From Sequoia sempervirens (lineage: Eukaryota; Streptophyta; Pinopsida; Cupressales; Cupressaceae), in the NCBI GenBank assembly GCA_007258455.2, contig VDFB02262690.1, forward strand, positions 124,001-188,000: a stretch of DNA of 64,000 nt. The letters are read 5' to 3'. Under the pieces are notes generated by a model. It did not search any database, was not told the DNA's origin, and saw only the letters and a program-made list of their open reading frames with translations. Below are positions 10,786 through 22,312 of the stretch, piece by piece (position 1 is the first letter of the stretch; every line of letters starts with the position of its first letter). Made by a program: the position numbers and the translations under genes.

Positions 10786-10852
10786 TTACACATGAAACTT
10801 TGGCATATTAAGTAATCTTTGAGATACTAACTAGTAAATTTGAACAGACTGC

Positions 10853-11140
10853 AATGATTACATTTAACATTTTAACTTCTGAAGTGAACATTAACAATGA
10901 AAATGTCAAATTTACAATTCATATTATATTCAAAATTTCAAATGATGATTGCAAATACAATGTTCAAAATGACATGATGGCTTGAACTAATAAAGTTGAA
11001 AACATTGAAATAATTGCATTGAACATTTTAACATTTGAAGTTGAACATCAACAATGAAAATGTCACATTTATAATTTATATTTATTCATTACAAATACAA
11101 TGTTCAAAGTGATATGATGCCTTGAAATGATGCCTTTAAT
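10853..11140. repeat. Two imperfect tandem copies, about 160 bp
   Basis: Both copies contain AACATTTTAAC, CAATGAAAATGTCA, then ACAAATACAATGTTCAAA followed by a GATATGATG-like stretch. The first starts near 10853 and the second near 11014. They border the right side of no obvious gene and may be the flank or end region of the hAT relic to the right. Confidence 0.6.
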
Positions 11141-11572
11141 CATCTTTAAAATCCTCATTAGTAGAATTTTTGGATTTCACATGTTCAAGCTTCTCCAAAC
11201 CAATATCAACTAGCCCTATTAGTGTAGCAGCATCGTCAATTTGTGATGGCTTCTTTAGCTTTACATTGTATTAAGATGTTGGACTCTCTTTGTACACAAG
11301 TGTATTGTAGTGAATGAGACACTACAGACTATGCACAACCACAAGTTTCTTTGCGTTCTAAGAGGTTAGCTTGTTTCTCTTAATGGAATAGATGAAGTTA
11401 TAAGTAGACCAATTTTTATTAGTAGCAGAAGAAATAAAAACTTAAAATAGCAAGTGAATGGTTTGAGAGGTAGTAAAAAAAATCAGCCCATATATATTCC
11501 ACCACAAAATTATGTTCTCGTGTGACATAGTCTCTCTATCTAATTTTGTCTTTTTAGAATATCCCTTAAGAG

Positions 11573-12090
11573 ATGATTTTTGTACACTCAAAAGGAATTG
11601 ATACCGACCTTTATAGAATCATACATCATTTGAATGACCTTCATGAGCTTTGTCTTCACTTTAACATCTTGTATAGGTGTGATTTTGCTAGGCCTTTGCA
11701 TGTACCATTTTTGGTTCAATTCATAGGCAACCATGTGATAAAGAGTGTTGAACTTCTCCCATTTGTGATGAATGATTGGTTGGATATGTTTGTTAGATAG
11801 TTGCAATGTGGGGTTCTTTTGTCACTCAACTAGTTTCTTTTGGGCAATCATAGTATCAATCCACTCATACATCTCTTCAAAGCTCGGTGCATTGGCATCC
11901 CCATATCTAATCACTCTAAAGATTGGAGTAACAATGAAAATATATTTTGTTTCACCCCAAAAAACATCACTCACCACATCCTTCATTCTCTTCCCTTGCT
12001 TTATTTTGGATTCAAGCCATTGATTCTATTTTTTTGTCATAAATATTATTTGCAATGCCTCTTGCAATTGAAGCATCCTCTCTAAGAGAA
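11573..12090 (-). pseudogene. hAT transposase, C-terminal part
   Basis: The minus strand at 11806-11588 reads IQPIIHHKWEKFNTLYHMVA followed by YELNQKWYM, with a later V..KLMKVIQMMY. This matches the hAT phrase I..RWE...TPLH..A..LNP.(F/Y). Upstream (about 12010-11830), VTPIFRVIRYGDANAPSFEE and MYEWIDTMIAQKK match the preceding helical segment with VLR.VD...PAMG.IYEAM. At least one stop interrupts the frame. The catalytic last Glu region and the terminal hATC motif are not seen. Confidence 0.72.
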
Positions 12091-12189
12091 TGAAATATAT
12101 GCATATCTAGTCTCTACAGGTTTCAAAAATTCCTCCTTGGAGAAGACGTTGAAAAGTGCATGTGAAGTGTGGTAGTTGCAAATCAGTGA

Positions 12190-13090
12190 TAACTTTAAGA
12201 AACCCCCCTCAAAAAAAGATATAAAATCTTGGCAAAATTTTCATTTTCTTAGGAAAAAATATTAATTTATATTGGCGAATCTTTCCTTTTTTTGAAAAAA
12301 AAAAAATTTATTGGCAATTTTTCTTACATCACTAAAATTTTCTAGAAAATTTTGGCGAATCTTGAAAAATAATAGGAAAATGAGTTAATTATGATGGTGA
12401 ATCCATCCAATCTAAAAATAATTCTCATGGAAAATTAGGGGCTCGAGGGGGAAAATTAATGATGGTTTAAGGGGTAGACTATAATATTTACTTGCCACCA
12501 TTATTTTAAAATATAATATAATGGCCCTCATTGTATTTTGCAAGGTAAAATATACCCACGATTTGTAATTCTCACGGGGATTGAAATTTCTTTTAGATCA
12601 TTATCTAACAACCCTCATTGTACTTTGCAAGGTAAAATTTACCCACAATCTATAATGTTCATGATACCCAAAATTATGGGCCCCATGAGCATTACATATC
12701 ATGTGGGTACATTTTACTTCATGGAATACAACAAGGGTCATTAGATTATATTATAAATCAACGGTGGAAACTAAAGATTGGAAATATGGTCCTAAAACAA
12801 CTAATAATTATGATATACTATTGGCGAATTAATATAGATTTCTACTATAATTTATAAAATTTAGGCGAATCTAATCTAATCATGTATTGAATATTGTGGC
12901 TATTTTTTGAGTTAAATTTTTTAATAAAATAAATTCTTTGGCAATTTAAATAAGACTATAATAAAATTTTGTAAAAATTGTGGCGATTCAAGTCAGGTTA
13001 CAGTTCAAACTATTAGCCAATTTTGGATTCCCAAATTTCAACTATTATCCAATTGGCGAATATTAGCCACTAAAAAAATCACTATTGCAA
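12190..13090. repeat. AT-rich insert with recurring TTGGCGAAT
   Basis: The 7-mer GGCGAAT, mostly as TTGGCGAAT, appears near 12274, 12353, 12824, 12863 and 13051, with near matches at 12391 and 12981. The block separates the two halves of the hAT frame and contains the MITE. I could not define its ends. Confidence 0.5.
12513..12755. mobile_element. MITE with inverted repeats of about 46 bp
   Basis: The left arm begins TATAATATAATGGCCCTCAT and runs to AATATACCCAC (about 12558). The right arm, read in reverse complement from about 12755, starts TATAATATAATCTAATGACC and runs through TTGTTGTATTCCATGAAGT to ACCCACATGAT. An internal partial repeat of the left arm (CCCTCATTGTACTTTGCAAGG and onward) occurs near 12611. 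There is no coding capacity, and target duplications are unclear in the AT-rich flanks. Confidence 0.65.
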
Positions 13091-13099
13091 ATAAATATT

Positions 13100-13607
13100 T
13101 GCACATCTCTAACATCATTAAAAATTGTTTTTGATTCAACCAATTTTTTCCATGTCGTTGAGTGCATTATTTATGCCATGCACACAATAAGTAGTGCACC
13201 AAATATGTTTGTAGGCTATCTCGATTAACTTCTCTACCACTTCACACACATGGATCAATTTGTCACTATTTGCATCACATTTTGTGGTCCAACCTCCTTT
13301 ACAACATCTTTAATGATCTAAGATTGAAAATCAGCATCCTCGTGATGCTCTAAACATTCAACAATCCCATGGAAATAAGGGCTCTTTATACAGGTAGCTA
13401 TGATATTATAATATTAATCTTGGAATAACCCTTATCCAAGAGTGTTGTCCTCAATTTAATTTCTCTGTGTGGCACATATAATGGCCCCACCTTTATTGTC
13501 TTCGGCACATTCTCATCATAATAAGGAGAGCGAGCCACATGGAATGGAATGACATTGACATAGAATAATTTTCTCATGACATCATCTGCATCATCCTTCA
13601 ATTGCAC
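13100..13607 (-). pseudogene. hAT transposase, DUF659 domain
   Basis: The open minus-strand stretch 13607-13398 includes FYVNVIPFHVARSPYYDENV and GPLYVPHREIKLRTTLLDKG, matching DUF659 wording (N.I.FNV..S.YF......GP.Y.PP....LRT.LL...). Downstream (about 13320-13140), VGPQNVMQIVTN and a Cys-containing TTYCVHGINNAL align with the VVQ..TDN and TPC..H.INL segments, where the second catalytic Asp lies (IVTN here, so the Asp seems lost). Frameshifts and stops are present. Confidence 0.75.
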
Positions 13608-13789
13608 TTTTAATGTTTGCTAGTGGGTTTGGAGCATCACTAGTCATCCTATGTTTCCCCTTACACTCTGCTACCTTTGAACTAGAATAAATTAGAATAT
13701 ATGCATGTGGCCTTTGCAAAGTATTAAAAGCATAACTCTGATGATCCCTCCCCCTTAGTGGCAAATAAGTAAATGTAGGTTCATTTTCT

Positions 13790-13990
13790 TCACTATCACC
13801 CCATAATTTACTTATCTCAACCCTATATTTTAGGTTTGTAACTTTTCACATACTCCAACTTTGCTCATATTTGAAAGATGTGGGCATTAACTTTGGTAAT
13901 GCTGCCTTGAAATTCAAAATTATAAATTGGCATTTCCACAACCTAGTACCCCTAATGTCCTAGACTTTGTAACTTTTTTTCAAATTGTTT
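13790..13990 (-). pseudogene. hAT transposase, N-terminal BED-finger-like piece
   Basis: The minus strand from about 13960 reads GTRLWKCQFI, then with a shift INFEFQGSITKVNAHIFQI. This resembles the BED finger of DUF659-type hAT proteins (W.CN.C.K.F.GG.TR...HL). The second Cys and the His pair are degraded. It sits just upstream of the DUF659 piece on the same strand, which supports the call. Confidence 0.45.
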
Positions 13991-14000
13991 TAAAAGGGAC

Positions 14001-15448
14001 TTAGGATCAAACATACTTTTAGCAAAAATTTGTAACATTTTGGAAGGGCATAATTTAATTCTATACTTTCATTGGGTGCATAATTTGATTTAGTTTCAAC
14101 TTCTTCAACCTCTTGAGGCTCACTCAACCTCACTCATGTTGTGAGATCTCATAGTAACATTGTTGATAAATGATATTAAATTTATAAGTTTATAATTAAA
14201 AAATCAAATTGATCATGCATAATGCAAGGGATTAAGACAATATTTTTCTTTTTCTTTCTTACTTCAAGCCACATGATGTGTAGAAGTAGAGGATACACAA
14301 ATAGGAATCCTTGTTCTTAACCTTTGTTAAACAAGGATTTTACTATTTTTTTTTCCTTTAGCTTACATGAAGCACATAAATAAAGGATACATAAAAGTTA
14401 AAATCCTAATTTGACAAAAAATTAAACATCTAAAATATAAAATATTACAATTATAAAATAAAAATTAGTTTAAAATTTGATCATTAATTATTTGTAAAAC
14501 TAAAATAATGAATTTAAATTAAAATTTACAATATAAAATTTGTAAGCTTCTAAGTTAATCAATAATATGTCAACTAAAATTAGTAATGACTAATTACTTA
14601 TGAAATTGAACAATGAAAATAGTAATGAAGGAAGCCTACTTTGAAGCTTGAATAATGCTTTAAATCCTTTGATTCAATGGTGGATTGATGTCAATCTTCT
14701 TCTTGCTCTTCCTTTCATTATTCCTAAATCCTAATTGCTTCAATTACAATTTTGTTTCTCTTATAACTTGTAAGTTTCAACTTTTTTGTTGAAACATTGA
14801 AGTGAGTTGGAATGAGGCTTAGATGCCTATTTGTAAGTTTTTTGCGAGTGTTTATGGTTTGGGTGGGGCCTATAGGCTATTAAGGTTAGGACATATGACA
14901 CAATTTTTTAAAATTAATTTTTGTAGTTGTTTTTCGAGTGGGATGCTTGGGAATCTTCAAGATGTTCAAGAATCTTGGGAGTCCCATAGACATCTTGGGG
15001 ATGTATCAAAGTCCCCTAGAAGTTTCCCAAAAAAGGGGAAATTTAAAAAAATGTCTCCTCTAGAGGGGGATGTCTTAGAAACCTCCTCAAAACTAAGATG
15101 GTGGTAGTGAAACAATGAGGGGAGATCCCCTCCAAGTCCCCATGCTTGGGGATGTCCTCGTCCTAGAAATGTGGAGATTTTTTTGGGACAGGATAGGGGG
15201 TAGGCACAAGGATGTGATCTTGTGAAAGGTTTTTATTTATTTTTTCATAAGTTGGGTTATTCAATGAAAACATGTAGCTCTTGCAAGGCTCTTACCATGA
15301 AGTTTGTTCAACTTTAAAAGTAGGCTCTCAAATTTTTAAAAAACTAATCCTAGATTTATTTGGAGAAACCATGGTTAGTTTAATTATAGTCATAAAAATA
15401 ATATTTTGGATCCCAAAGTTATAATTCCATATTCCTAGAGTGTTAAGC
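14001..15448. other. AT-rich spacer, no gene seen
   Basis: The stretch 14160-14800 is very AT-rich. The stretch 14820-15200 is richer in G, with an open plus-strand frame of 94 codons (14823-15107) that has low complexity and no known match. It may be the 5' flank of the hAT relic. Confidence 0.4.
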
Positions 15449-17986
15449 TATTCCTCAAAGTTAGACTTGTCATCAAGAGAAAAGGGTAGAGGCTCATCAA
15501 CAAAAAATGGGAAACTTGAGGCCAAGTATTGGTAAATGACCTCTCCTTCACTTTGGGCTCAAGTGAAATTGGAAGGGTTCTCCTAGAGGTATTCTTAATA
15601 TTCAAATTAACAAGAAATGATGTAAAAGTAGAAATCAACCAACAACTACACCCAATTATGATAGACCCCAATATTTTCCACTAGTTGTTTGCAAGTCCTC
15701 TTATTACATTGAAAAAAAAACCATGCATGAGATAAATAATTACATCAATTTTGTATCCCCATGATGTGTTCAATATAACTACACTTCAATGCATGGTTGT
15801 AAGACAAAACTACAAGGCATACCCCTCTAAAGATGATACTTGAATGGCTTACAATAATGGAATTTGTAGACTAGGGAGAAAAAGTTAAGACTAAGGAAAC
15901 TAAAATATTTTATGTTTTAAGGAAAGGGTTGTCTACTTACTCTTCTAGAATAGTGCCTACTCTAATGAAGAAAAAGAGACAAAGCTTGCAAATGGGAAGA
16001 AAAAATGCATATGGCTACAATTGATTATGATGTGCATAAAAGTACAAACAACAAAGATAAGAAACTTGAATATAAAAGCATGCTTATTCATCCACTATCA
16101 TACTCGTCTAGTATCATACTAAAATAACTCACTAGCAACAAGGAGATGGTTGTTGCAAAAATATTGTTCAACCTTTATTGCCTTGTCAAGTTGAAAAAAC
16201 CTTATAGCTAATAGACCAACAAATGTGATTAGAGAAGCTTAATGGAATTAAACCTCTTAAGTACTTCTAGCTAATAAAGGAGACGCTAATTAACACAAGA
16301 ATCATACATGTATTAGCCAATCTTACAACTTGCATAAAACATTATCTTGCATTCATATAATTATGACTTTATAATGATTTGAGTACAAAAATATACATTC
16401 CCACCATTATGCATGTAATTTTCTCAAGAGACCAACCCCAAAACTAAGTTACAAACATGTTGATATAGCATTTCATATTAAAATGAACCTTGAGTGAATA
16501 CACAAGCGAAAAATCAAGTTACATCAACATTGACACCTAAACGTAATCATAATTCACTTGTAGCCATGAGGAATGTAACACCAAAAGGATGAAATCCACA
16601 TTGAATTGGCATTCCTAATTAATGCATGTAGAAACAACATTTTGAAATTTTGAGCCAATAATAGCATGGGATATATCTATCCACTATGAAAATACCATCT
16701 TGAGCCACATCCAAGCCATTCTCACAATAAATATAGAAACAAGTCAAGAGATCATGTGTATAGCTTGAAATCCTATGACATTACTGTATACGTGGCTCCA
16801 GGAGTACCAACAAAACCACATATGGCCCCACATATTACTAATAAACTCAACAATGTCACTAACAATAAGAGGAAATCTCTTTGGGTCATTAAATTAGATT
16901 GCTACCAATAGAGAAAAAATACTCCAAGTCTAGGCATGACTTGGGCATGAACATGACACCATAGAGAAAACAAAACCACCAATAGTAATATCCTCAACAT
17001 GGAGTGCACATAGCATGAGCTTCATGCTACCATGTTTAACTTCATGGAAAATTTCTATGGCCCAAATAATGCTAGAGGAAAGCATTAGAAATCATTGGTT
17101 GAGTTACATGTGTGCAAGCAAGAGAAGCAAGGTTTGAATTTTCAAGGAGGGTCAAAACTAATGAGAAATGAGCATTTGTTGTAGCCACTTTATCATAAGG
17201 CCATGAGAAAATTCTTTGCATGCCATGTGGGAGAATGACTTCATGAGATGAATATGTGGAGCCATTGAAGTAGTCCATGGGAAAATAAAGACAAGGTACA
17301 TGTGATCCTTTGGTAGGCCTAGTAATATGAATTAGGCACATTGAAAAATATGAATAAGGAAAATACATGAAACAATACAAGGAAGCCAAGGTAAATTTTA
17401 GGCCTAAGAAACATAAAACTCTATTGAAATTGTTTGAGACCAAATATCAACACAAGGTTTCCTAGTCATGAAGGAGGTTGAATCTTGTAAAATGGGAGGG
17501 GTGCTAACAAGATGCATAAGGGGAGACACTAGAAGAAAAAAATTACAACACATCCTCATAATTCACATAATTTCATTAGGTATTTCACCTCTTGTGAAGA
17601 ATATTTTGAGGATTCAAAAATTGAATTTTTAAATTTTGATAAATTTCAAAGATCTATTAACTAAAAAAATCCTCATGATTTCCCAATTCAAGGGTAGATA
17701 AACTAAAGAAAATTGTTATGTGGTGGAAAAATGTGGTTGTAAATCCAAATACAAGAAATCTATAGAGGAAATTATTTGTGGAAAGAAAGCTACCAAGAAA
17801 ATATTTTTATAGGACAAATTTGTGAAGCTTATCCTGAAGGAAAACATGCTAGAGGATGAGGAGATTGATCACATGTTATTCCCAAAAAAGGGTTCCCCAA
17901 AATCAATACAATGCATTGGCTCATCAATTCCATCTATAGAGATTGCCTTGACCTCTACCAAAAATTGAAGGAACAAAAAATCTAAA
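15449..17986. repeat. Copy 1 of a 2.54 kb tandem duplication (intact)
   Basis: The sequence starting TCCTCAAAG with GGGTAGAGGCTCATCAA at about 15485 recurs 2542 bases later. The whole unit, including CCCCAAAACTAAGTTACAAA (16435) and TTATTTGTGGAAAGAAAGCT (about 17777), is found again in broken form at 17987-18891, 22294-24755 and 41531-41683. Divergence is high, so the duplication is old. A 123-codon minus-strand frame (17443-17072) is only partly kept in the other copy (24419-24201). I do not treat it as a gene. Confidence 0.8.
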
Positions 17987-18891
17987 TCTCTTCCTCAAAG
18001 CTAGGGAATTTTCATCAAGAGGAAAGGGTAGAGGCTCATCAAGAAAATGTGGACAATTTGGTCCAATTCTTGAGGGTAGATGATCTCTCCTTCAATTTGG
18101 GCTCAACTAACCCAAGAGGTTGTGCTTAGAGGTATTCTTAATAGGACCATTAAAGATAAAAATGTAACAATAATAAACCAACTAGAAGCTACACCTAATG
18201 TATATAGACCCTAACATTTGTCACTAAGTTTATGACACACTAATTTCTTGCAAAACCTCTTATTAAAGATAAAAACAAACCATGCATGAGACAAAAATTA
18301 CACCAGTTTTGTATCCTCAAGATGTGTCCAATCTCAACTACACTTCCATGCATGGTTGCAAGAAAAAAATAAAAGGTATGCCCCTCTAAAAATGATACTT
18401 GAATGGCTCACAAATAATATATACTACTAAATTAATGGGACATGTAGAGTAGGGAAAAATATTTAAAATTTTTTTTGGAAGGATTTTATGTTTTGATGAA
18501 AGGTTGCCTACTTAACATTCTAGATTAGTGCCTATATTCTAATGGGGCAACAAAGTCAAAACTTACAATTGAGAATAAAACATGAATAATGATGTAATAG
18601 ATTCTAGTGTGCATAAATGTGCAACCATAAAGATAAGAAACTTGAATAAATAAGAATGCTTAGTCATCCACTATTAGTTTAAGGTAACTCATAATCAATA
18701 AGGAGAGGATTGTTACACTAAGCTCTTACAACTCTTTATAGCCCTACCAATCAAACCAAACCTTATAGCCAATAGACCAACAAGTGTAATCATAGAAGCT
18801 CAATGGCATTAAACCTCTTAAGGACTTCTAGTTTATAAAGGAGACACCAATCAACACATGAACTCATGTATGTATCAAATAATCTTATAGA
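17987..18891. repeat. Copy 2 of the 2.54 kb unit, first part
   Basis: Collinear with 15449-16340 (for example CATGCATGAGA, then CATGCATGGTTG and ATGATACTTGAATGGCT in both). It stops at base 18891, where the Helitron-like element E2 begins with its CTAG end. Confidence 0.8.
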
Positions 18892-18919
18892 CTAGCACTT
18901 GCGCCAGGAGGGGTGCAAG
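18892..18919 (-). other. 3' terminal hairpin and CTAG end of E2
   Basis: Read on the minus strand: GGTGCAAG's complement arm CTTGCACC, a 6-base loop, GGCGCAAG, TG, CTAG, then T. One A-C mismatch interrupts the stem. Confidence 0.65.
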
Positions 18920-21900
18920 GGGTACACCGATAGAAATGTATATGTAGGTAAACATGCTAAGAAGTGTACTTTGTAGTGTTTATATAAGTTTGTAAAATGA
19001 GTTTGAAATACATTCACAAGATATTTTGGTTTACAAATGTTTGGAATAAATAGTTTAGTTTTTGAATTACAATTTTTTGTATAGCAAATTGAGGGAAATA
19101 TATGTAACAATTTGAATTGTGATGCTTTTGTAGGAGATAATTCCACATGTTTGTATGAGAAGAGCCTACACAAAGAAGTTTGTGTTGTTCTTTTATTTGT
19201 CCCTACACATTAATAGTGAAATAAAATTAAATAAATAACATATATGAAAAAACCAAATAATAAAATAAATCTTAAATAAATGATAACAAAATAATTATGA
19301 AATTTTGTAGTCTAATCTTTCAATTTACTTGCTCTTGATTGATAAGGAAATGGAGGCTATGCATATACATCAACTTAGAGGCATGATAAATGTTAAATCT
19401 TTCTATGACGGTGTTCAAACAATTGCTCATCTCCCTTTTATAAATGGTTAGTTGGGCTAAGTTTTTTTTCTAATTTTAACATATTATGATAATTTAATTT
19501 GTGAGCAGTTTTAGTGAAAAGAGAGAATAATAAAAATAATATAAAAATAAAATATCTATTTGTAATAGGATTTATAATTATTTTGAGACATTTTAAGAAA
19601 AATCATACTGATTTAAAGAAAAATTAATTAGATATAAATAGAAATATAATTCTAAAAATGAAATCAAATGAAATAATTAATTAATTAAAACTACTAAAAT
19701 AAAAGATAAATCCTAGAAATAAAAAATATTAAAGATTAGATTTTTTTATATAATTGATAAATATTTAAATAATTTGATATTGTTTAGATTAAGTTTTAAA
19801 AAAATTGATAAAAAACTAAAATATATTAAATTATTATCTAAATTAATATTTGTCAATAATTATTACAATATTTTTAATAAAATATACAATTCTTTATAAA
19901 TTATTTTATTTTATATACTTTATTTAATAAATATTTATTTATTTAATAATTTTTAAAAAATATATTTTTATACTTGAGAATGTTTACATTTTATATATTT
20001 GTTTACATATATGAAAAATAAATGCAAACTGAAAATAAAATTTGAAGTTGCATGCATGCCATGTGTGGCATTTGGTAAAACAAATTCAGGTGTTGTCAGC
20101 CACACATTACAATAAATGTAAACAAGCATGTAAAAATCTTGCGTTGAGTTGAAGGCTGGAGAAGCTTTAATACCTGATATTTTTCATTTTATGCTAATAG
20201 ATTGAAGTAGCAGGTGGAGGTAAATTGGTTTATGGTTTTATATAAAGTGAAATTACTACAGATCAAAAATTGGTGAAGTTTTGTACTAAAAAATGTCTTC
20301 CTGAGAACTTTTATCTACACTTTTTAATCATTCCTTCATTACCCACGAGCCCCTAGTTGATCTGAGCATAAAAATGCTTGAGTCTCTGTTGGTCCAACAC
20401 TCAATCCTAAGAATTCCTGAACTTCAGACCGATAAACAAACTGCAAGACAATTCTCTGAAAGATAACTTTAGGAAGGTTTATTTTGCCAAATGCAGTTGA
20501 CTACTTTCCTAGTATATTCGATGATACTACAAATGATCATATTTAAAGAATATGAAGACAAGGCGATCCATTTCCAAATCTTAGGATAGATTTTTAACTA
20601 CCAACTTTGCATACTTTATCACATTTCACTAACTGGGTAACTATAAAATGGCTATTATCCGTTATGCCTTTTTCTAGTTATTTTGTGATTATGAAGTAAA
20701 TTCCATTAATCTGTAGGGGTTTCTTAAATGAAAAAATGAGGAGCATAGTGATTAGGGCTTTGAACAATTGATGGTTTCTTTTTTCGTTTCACTTTGTCTA
20801 CAACATAGCTATTTTCAGTTTAGTCTTCCCATCTTTGACAGAGCAGTAGAGTTTTAAGTTTGTTTATCCCTTTTTGTATATTTTTTTGTAACATAGTTTT
20901 ATTACATTTATTTGACATGTGAGAGTTTTGTGCAGATGAAACGAGATATAAATTCTGACATTTTGAGAAAAATAAGCCAAAATAAAGCTGCACATTATTT
21001 CAATGACTAAAAGCTCCCATAAAAATGCAAAAAATGATAAAAATCTCATGAAACAAAGAAATCTAGACTTTATTTATGTTATTAGGATTTTTAGGTGAGC
21101 TTTGCATTCGTAAATATCATAGCACTCTGCCCCCTTTCTCTACTAGAAAGAGTTAGTGAGTTGGTAAGATGGCAGCACCGCCATCCTGACCATCTAAGCC
21201 TTCCAGAGATGGAAGAGACTGCCAATTTTTGAACCTTGCAACCCCACTTATCACACATCATCACCTCCTGAAGCATTGATAGCCAGTGAAGAAACAAACC
21301 TGAAACTTGCTCAACAAAGATTGCACGAATATTGCAAATTTTGTGAGCAAAAATCGGTGCCTTTGTTAGTAGATGCAAAATCTGCCTTTGTCAGTAGATG
21401 CAGAGTACACATTCATTCAACCTACCATAGATTATGTAACTTACCATTATTCTTAACTTAGAGTAGGCATTTCTCTTAACCTACCATTTTTTATTTTGCT
21501 GTGTTAAAAAGTCTTCATTTATGAATCAAATTGAAGTTTTATTTTCCAATTTCTATGTTTTTAACACATTGTATGCTTGTAGTTTAAAGGCATAACAAGC
21601 AACAGTGGGCCTGGGAAACTTGAAAAAAAACTATTAAAAACCATTGCGCAAGATGATGTCAAATGAAAGGCAGAACAAGTGATTGCAAGAAATTATTTGA
21701 AGTCACTATACCGGTAACCATAGGAAAGGTGAGAAATTGTAACTGGATTCTTCAAATTTCTGTTGTTGGTATGTCCTATGCGTATTCTTCATCAAGTAAT
21801 CTTTGCTAGTTTTGTAGTTTATTGATGTTATTAAATCTATTTGTAGAGATAGTGGGTGGTGGGGCGGTGATCTACAATATAATGCAACAATGCATTTAAT

Positions 21901-22293
21901 AACTACAATAAATGAAGTAAAAGAAAATTTATGGCAGTTCAAACCAAATAAGATCTGTATGAGTTATTTATTTGAAGGGACATTTGATAGTAGCTAGGAA
22001 ATTGATATTTTTAGCTGATGTGACATGTGACATATCTGATCAAACAAAGAGTGCTAGCAACGAGCAAAATTCAAACAAGGAGTGTCAACAACTTTTTTGC
22101 CGTTAAAGTTTACATTTGACTGAAACCATAACCTGTTTTGTGGGAAACTTGTCTAGTTTACCAGCGTGAGACAGGTTTCAGACCGAAACCTCACACTATA
22201 TATAGCCTATTGGCTAATAATTACATGAAAACATCATCTTGTGAGACAGGTTTCAGACCAAAACCTCACACCATATATATCCTATTGGCTAAT
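18892..22293 (-). mobile_element. Helitron-like element E2, same family as E1
   Basis: The minus-strand 3' end is CTAG (18895-18892) with a T just outside, preceded by an 8-base stem with one mismatch (18919-18912 and 18905-18898). The 5' end (about 22293) carries ATTAGCCAATAGG, a TATATA run and the AGGTTTC/GAAACCT palindrome. Both ends match E1 in opposite orientation. The element interrupts copy 2 of the tandem unit, and copy 1 gives the empty-site sequence near 16330-16350. The body is about 3.4 kb, very AT-rich at 19200-20050, with short open frames near 20864-21378 that I cannot assign. No Rep/helicase was seen. Confidence 0.62.
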
Positions 22294-22312
22294 TACATGA
22301 AATCATCATCTT
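22166..22312. repeat. Tandem duplication of the E2 5' end with flanking DNA
   Basis: Two units (22166-22240 and 22241-22312) each contain GTGAGACAGGTTTCAGACC, CCTCACAC or CCTCACAC-like, TATATA, CCTATTGGCTAAT and then TTACATGAAA.CATCATCTT. The last part belongs to the host flank by comparison with copy 1 (TTGCATAAAACATTATCTTG near 16333), so element end and host flank were duplicated together. Confidence 0.7.

Larger units (their letters stand above)
11160..14000 (-). mobile_element. hAT-superfamily transposon relic (DUF659 type)
   Basis: Three separated minus-strand pieces lie in hAT order: a BED-finger-like piece (about 13990-13790), a DUF659 domain (13607-13100) and a C-terminal region near the dimerisation domain (12090-11573). 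Between the last two is an AT-rich block (about 12190-13090) with a MITE, absent from the normal protein and therefore probably a later insertion. Terminal inverted repeats and target duplications were not identified. DUF659-type hAT transposases cut and paste DNA in the nucleus; this one is destroyed by stops and shifts. Confidence 0.75.

Noticed and set aside
14823..15107. Plus-strand frame of 94 codons
   Set aside because: Low complexity with internal repeats of CTTGGGGATG-type wording and no match; nothing supports expression.
17072..17443. Minus-strand frame of 123 codons in tandem copy 1
   Set aside because: The second copy (24201-24419) is truncated and no more conserved as protein than as DNA, so there is no sign of selection for coding.
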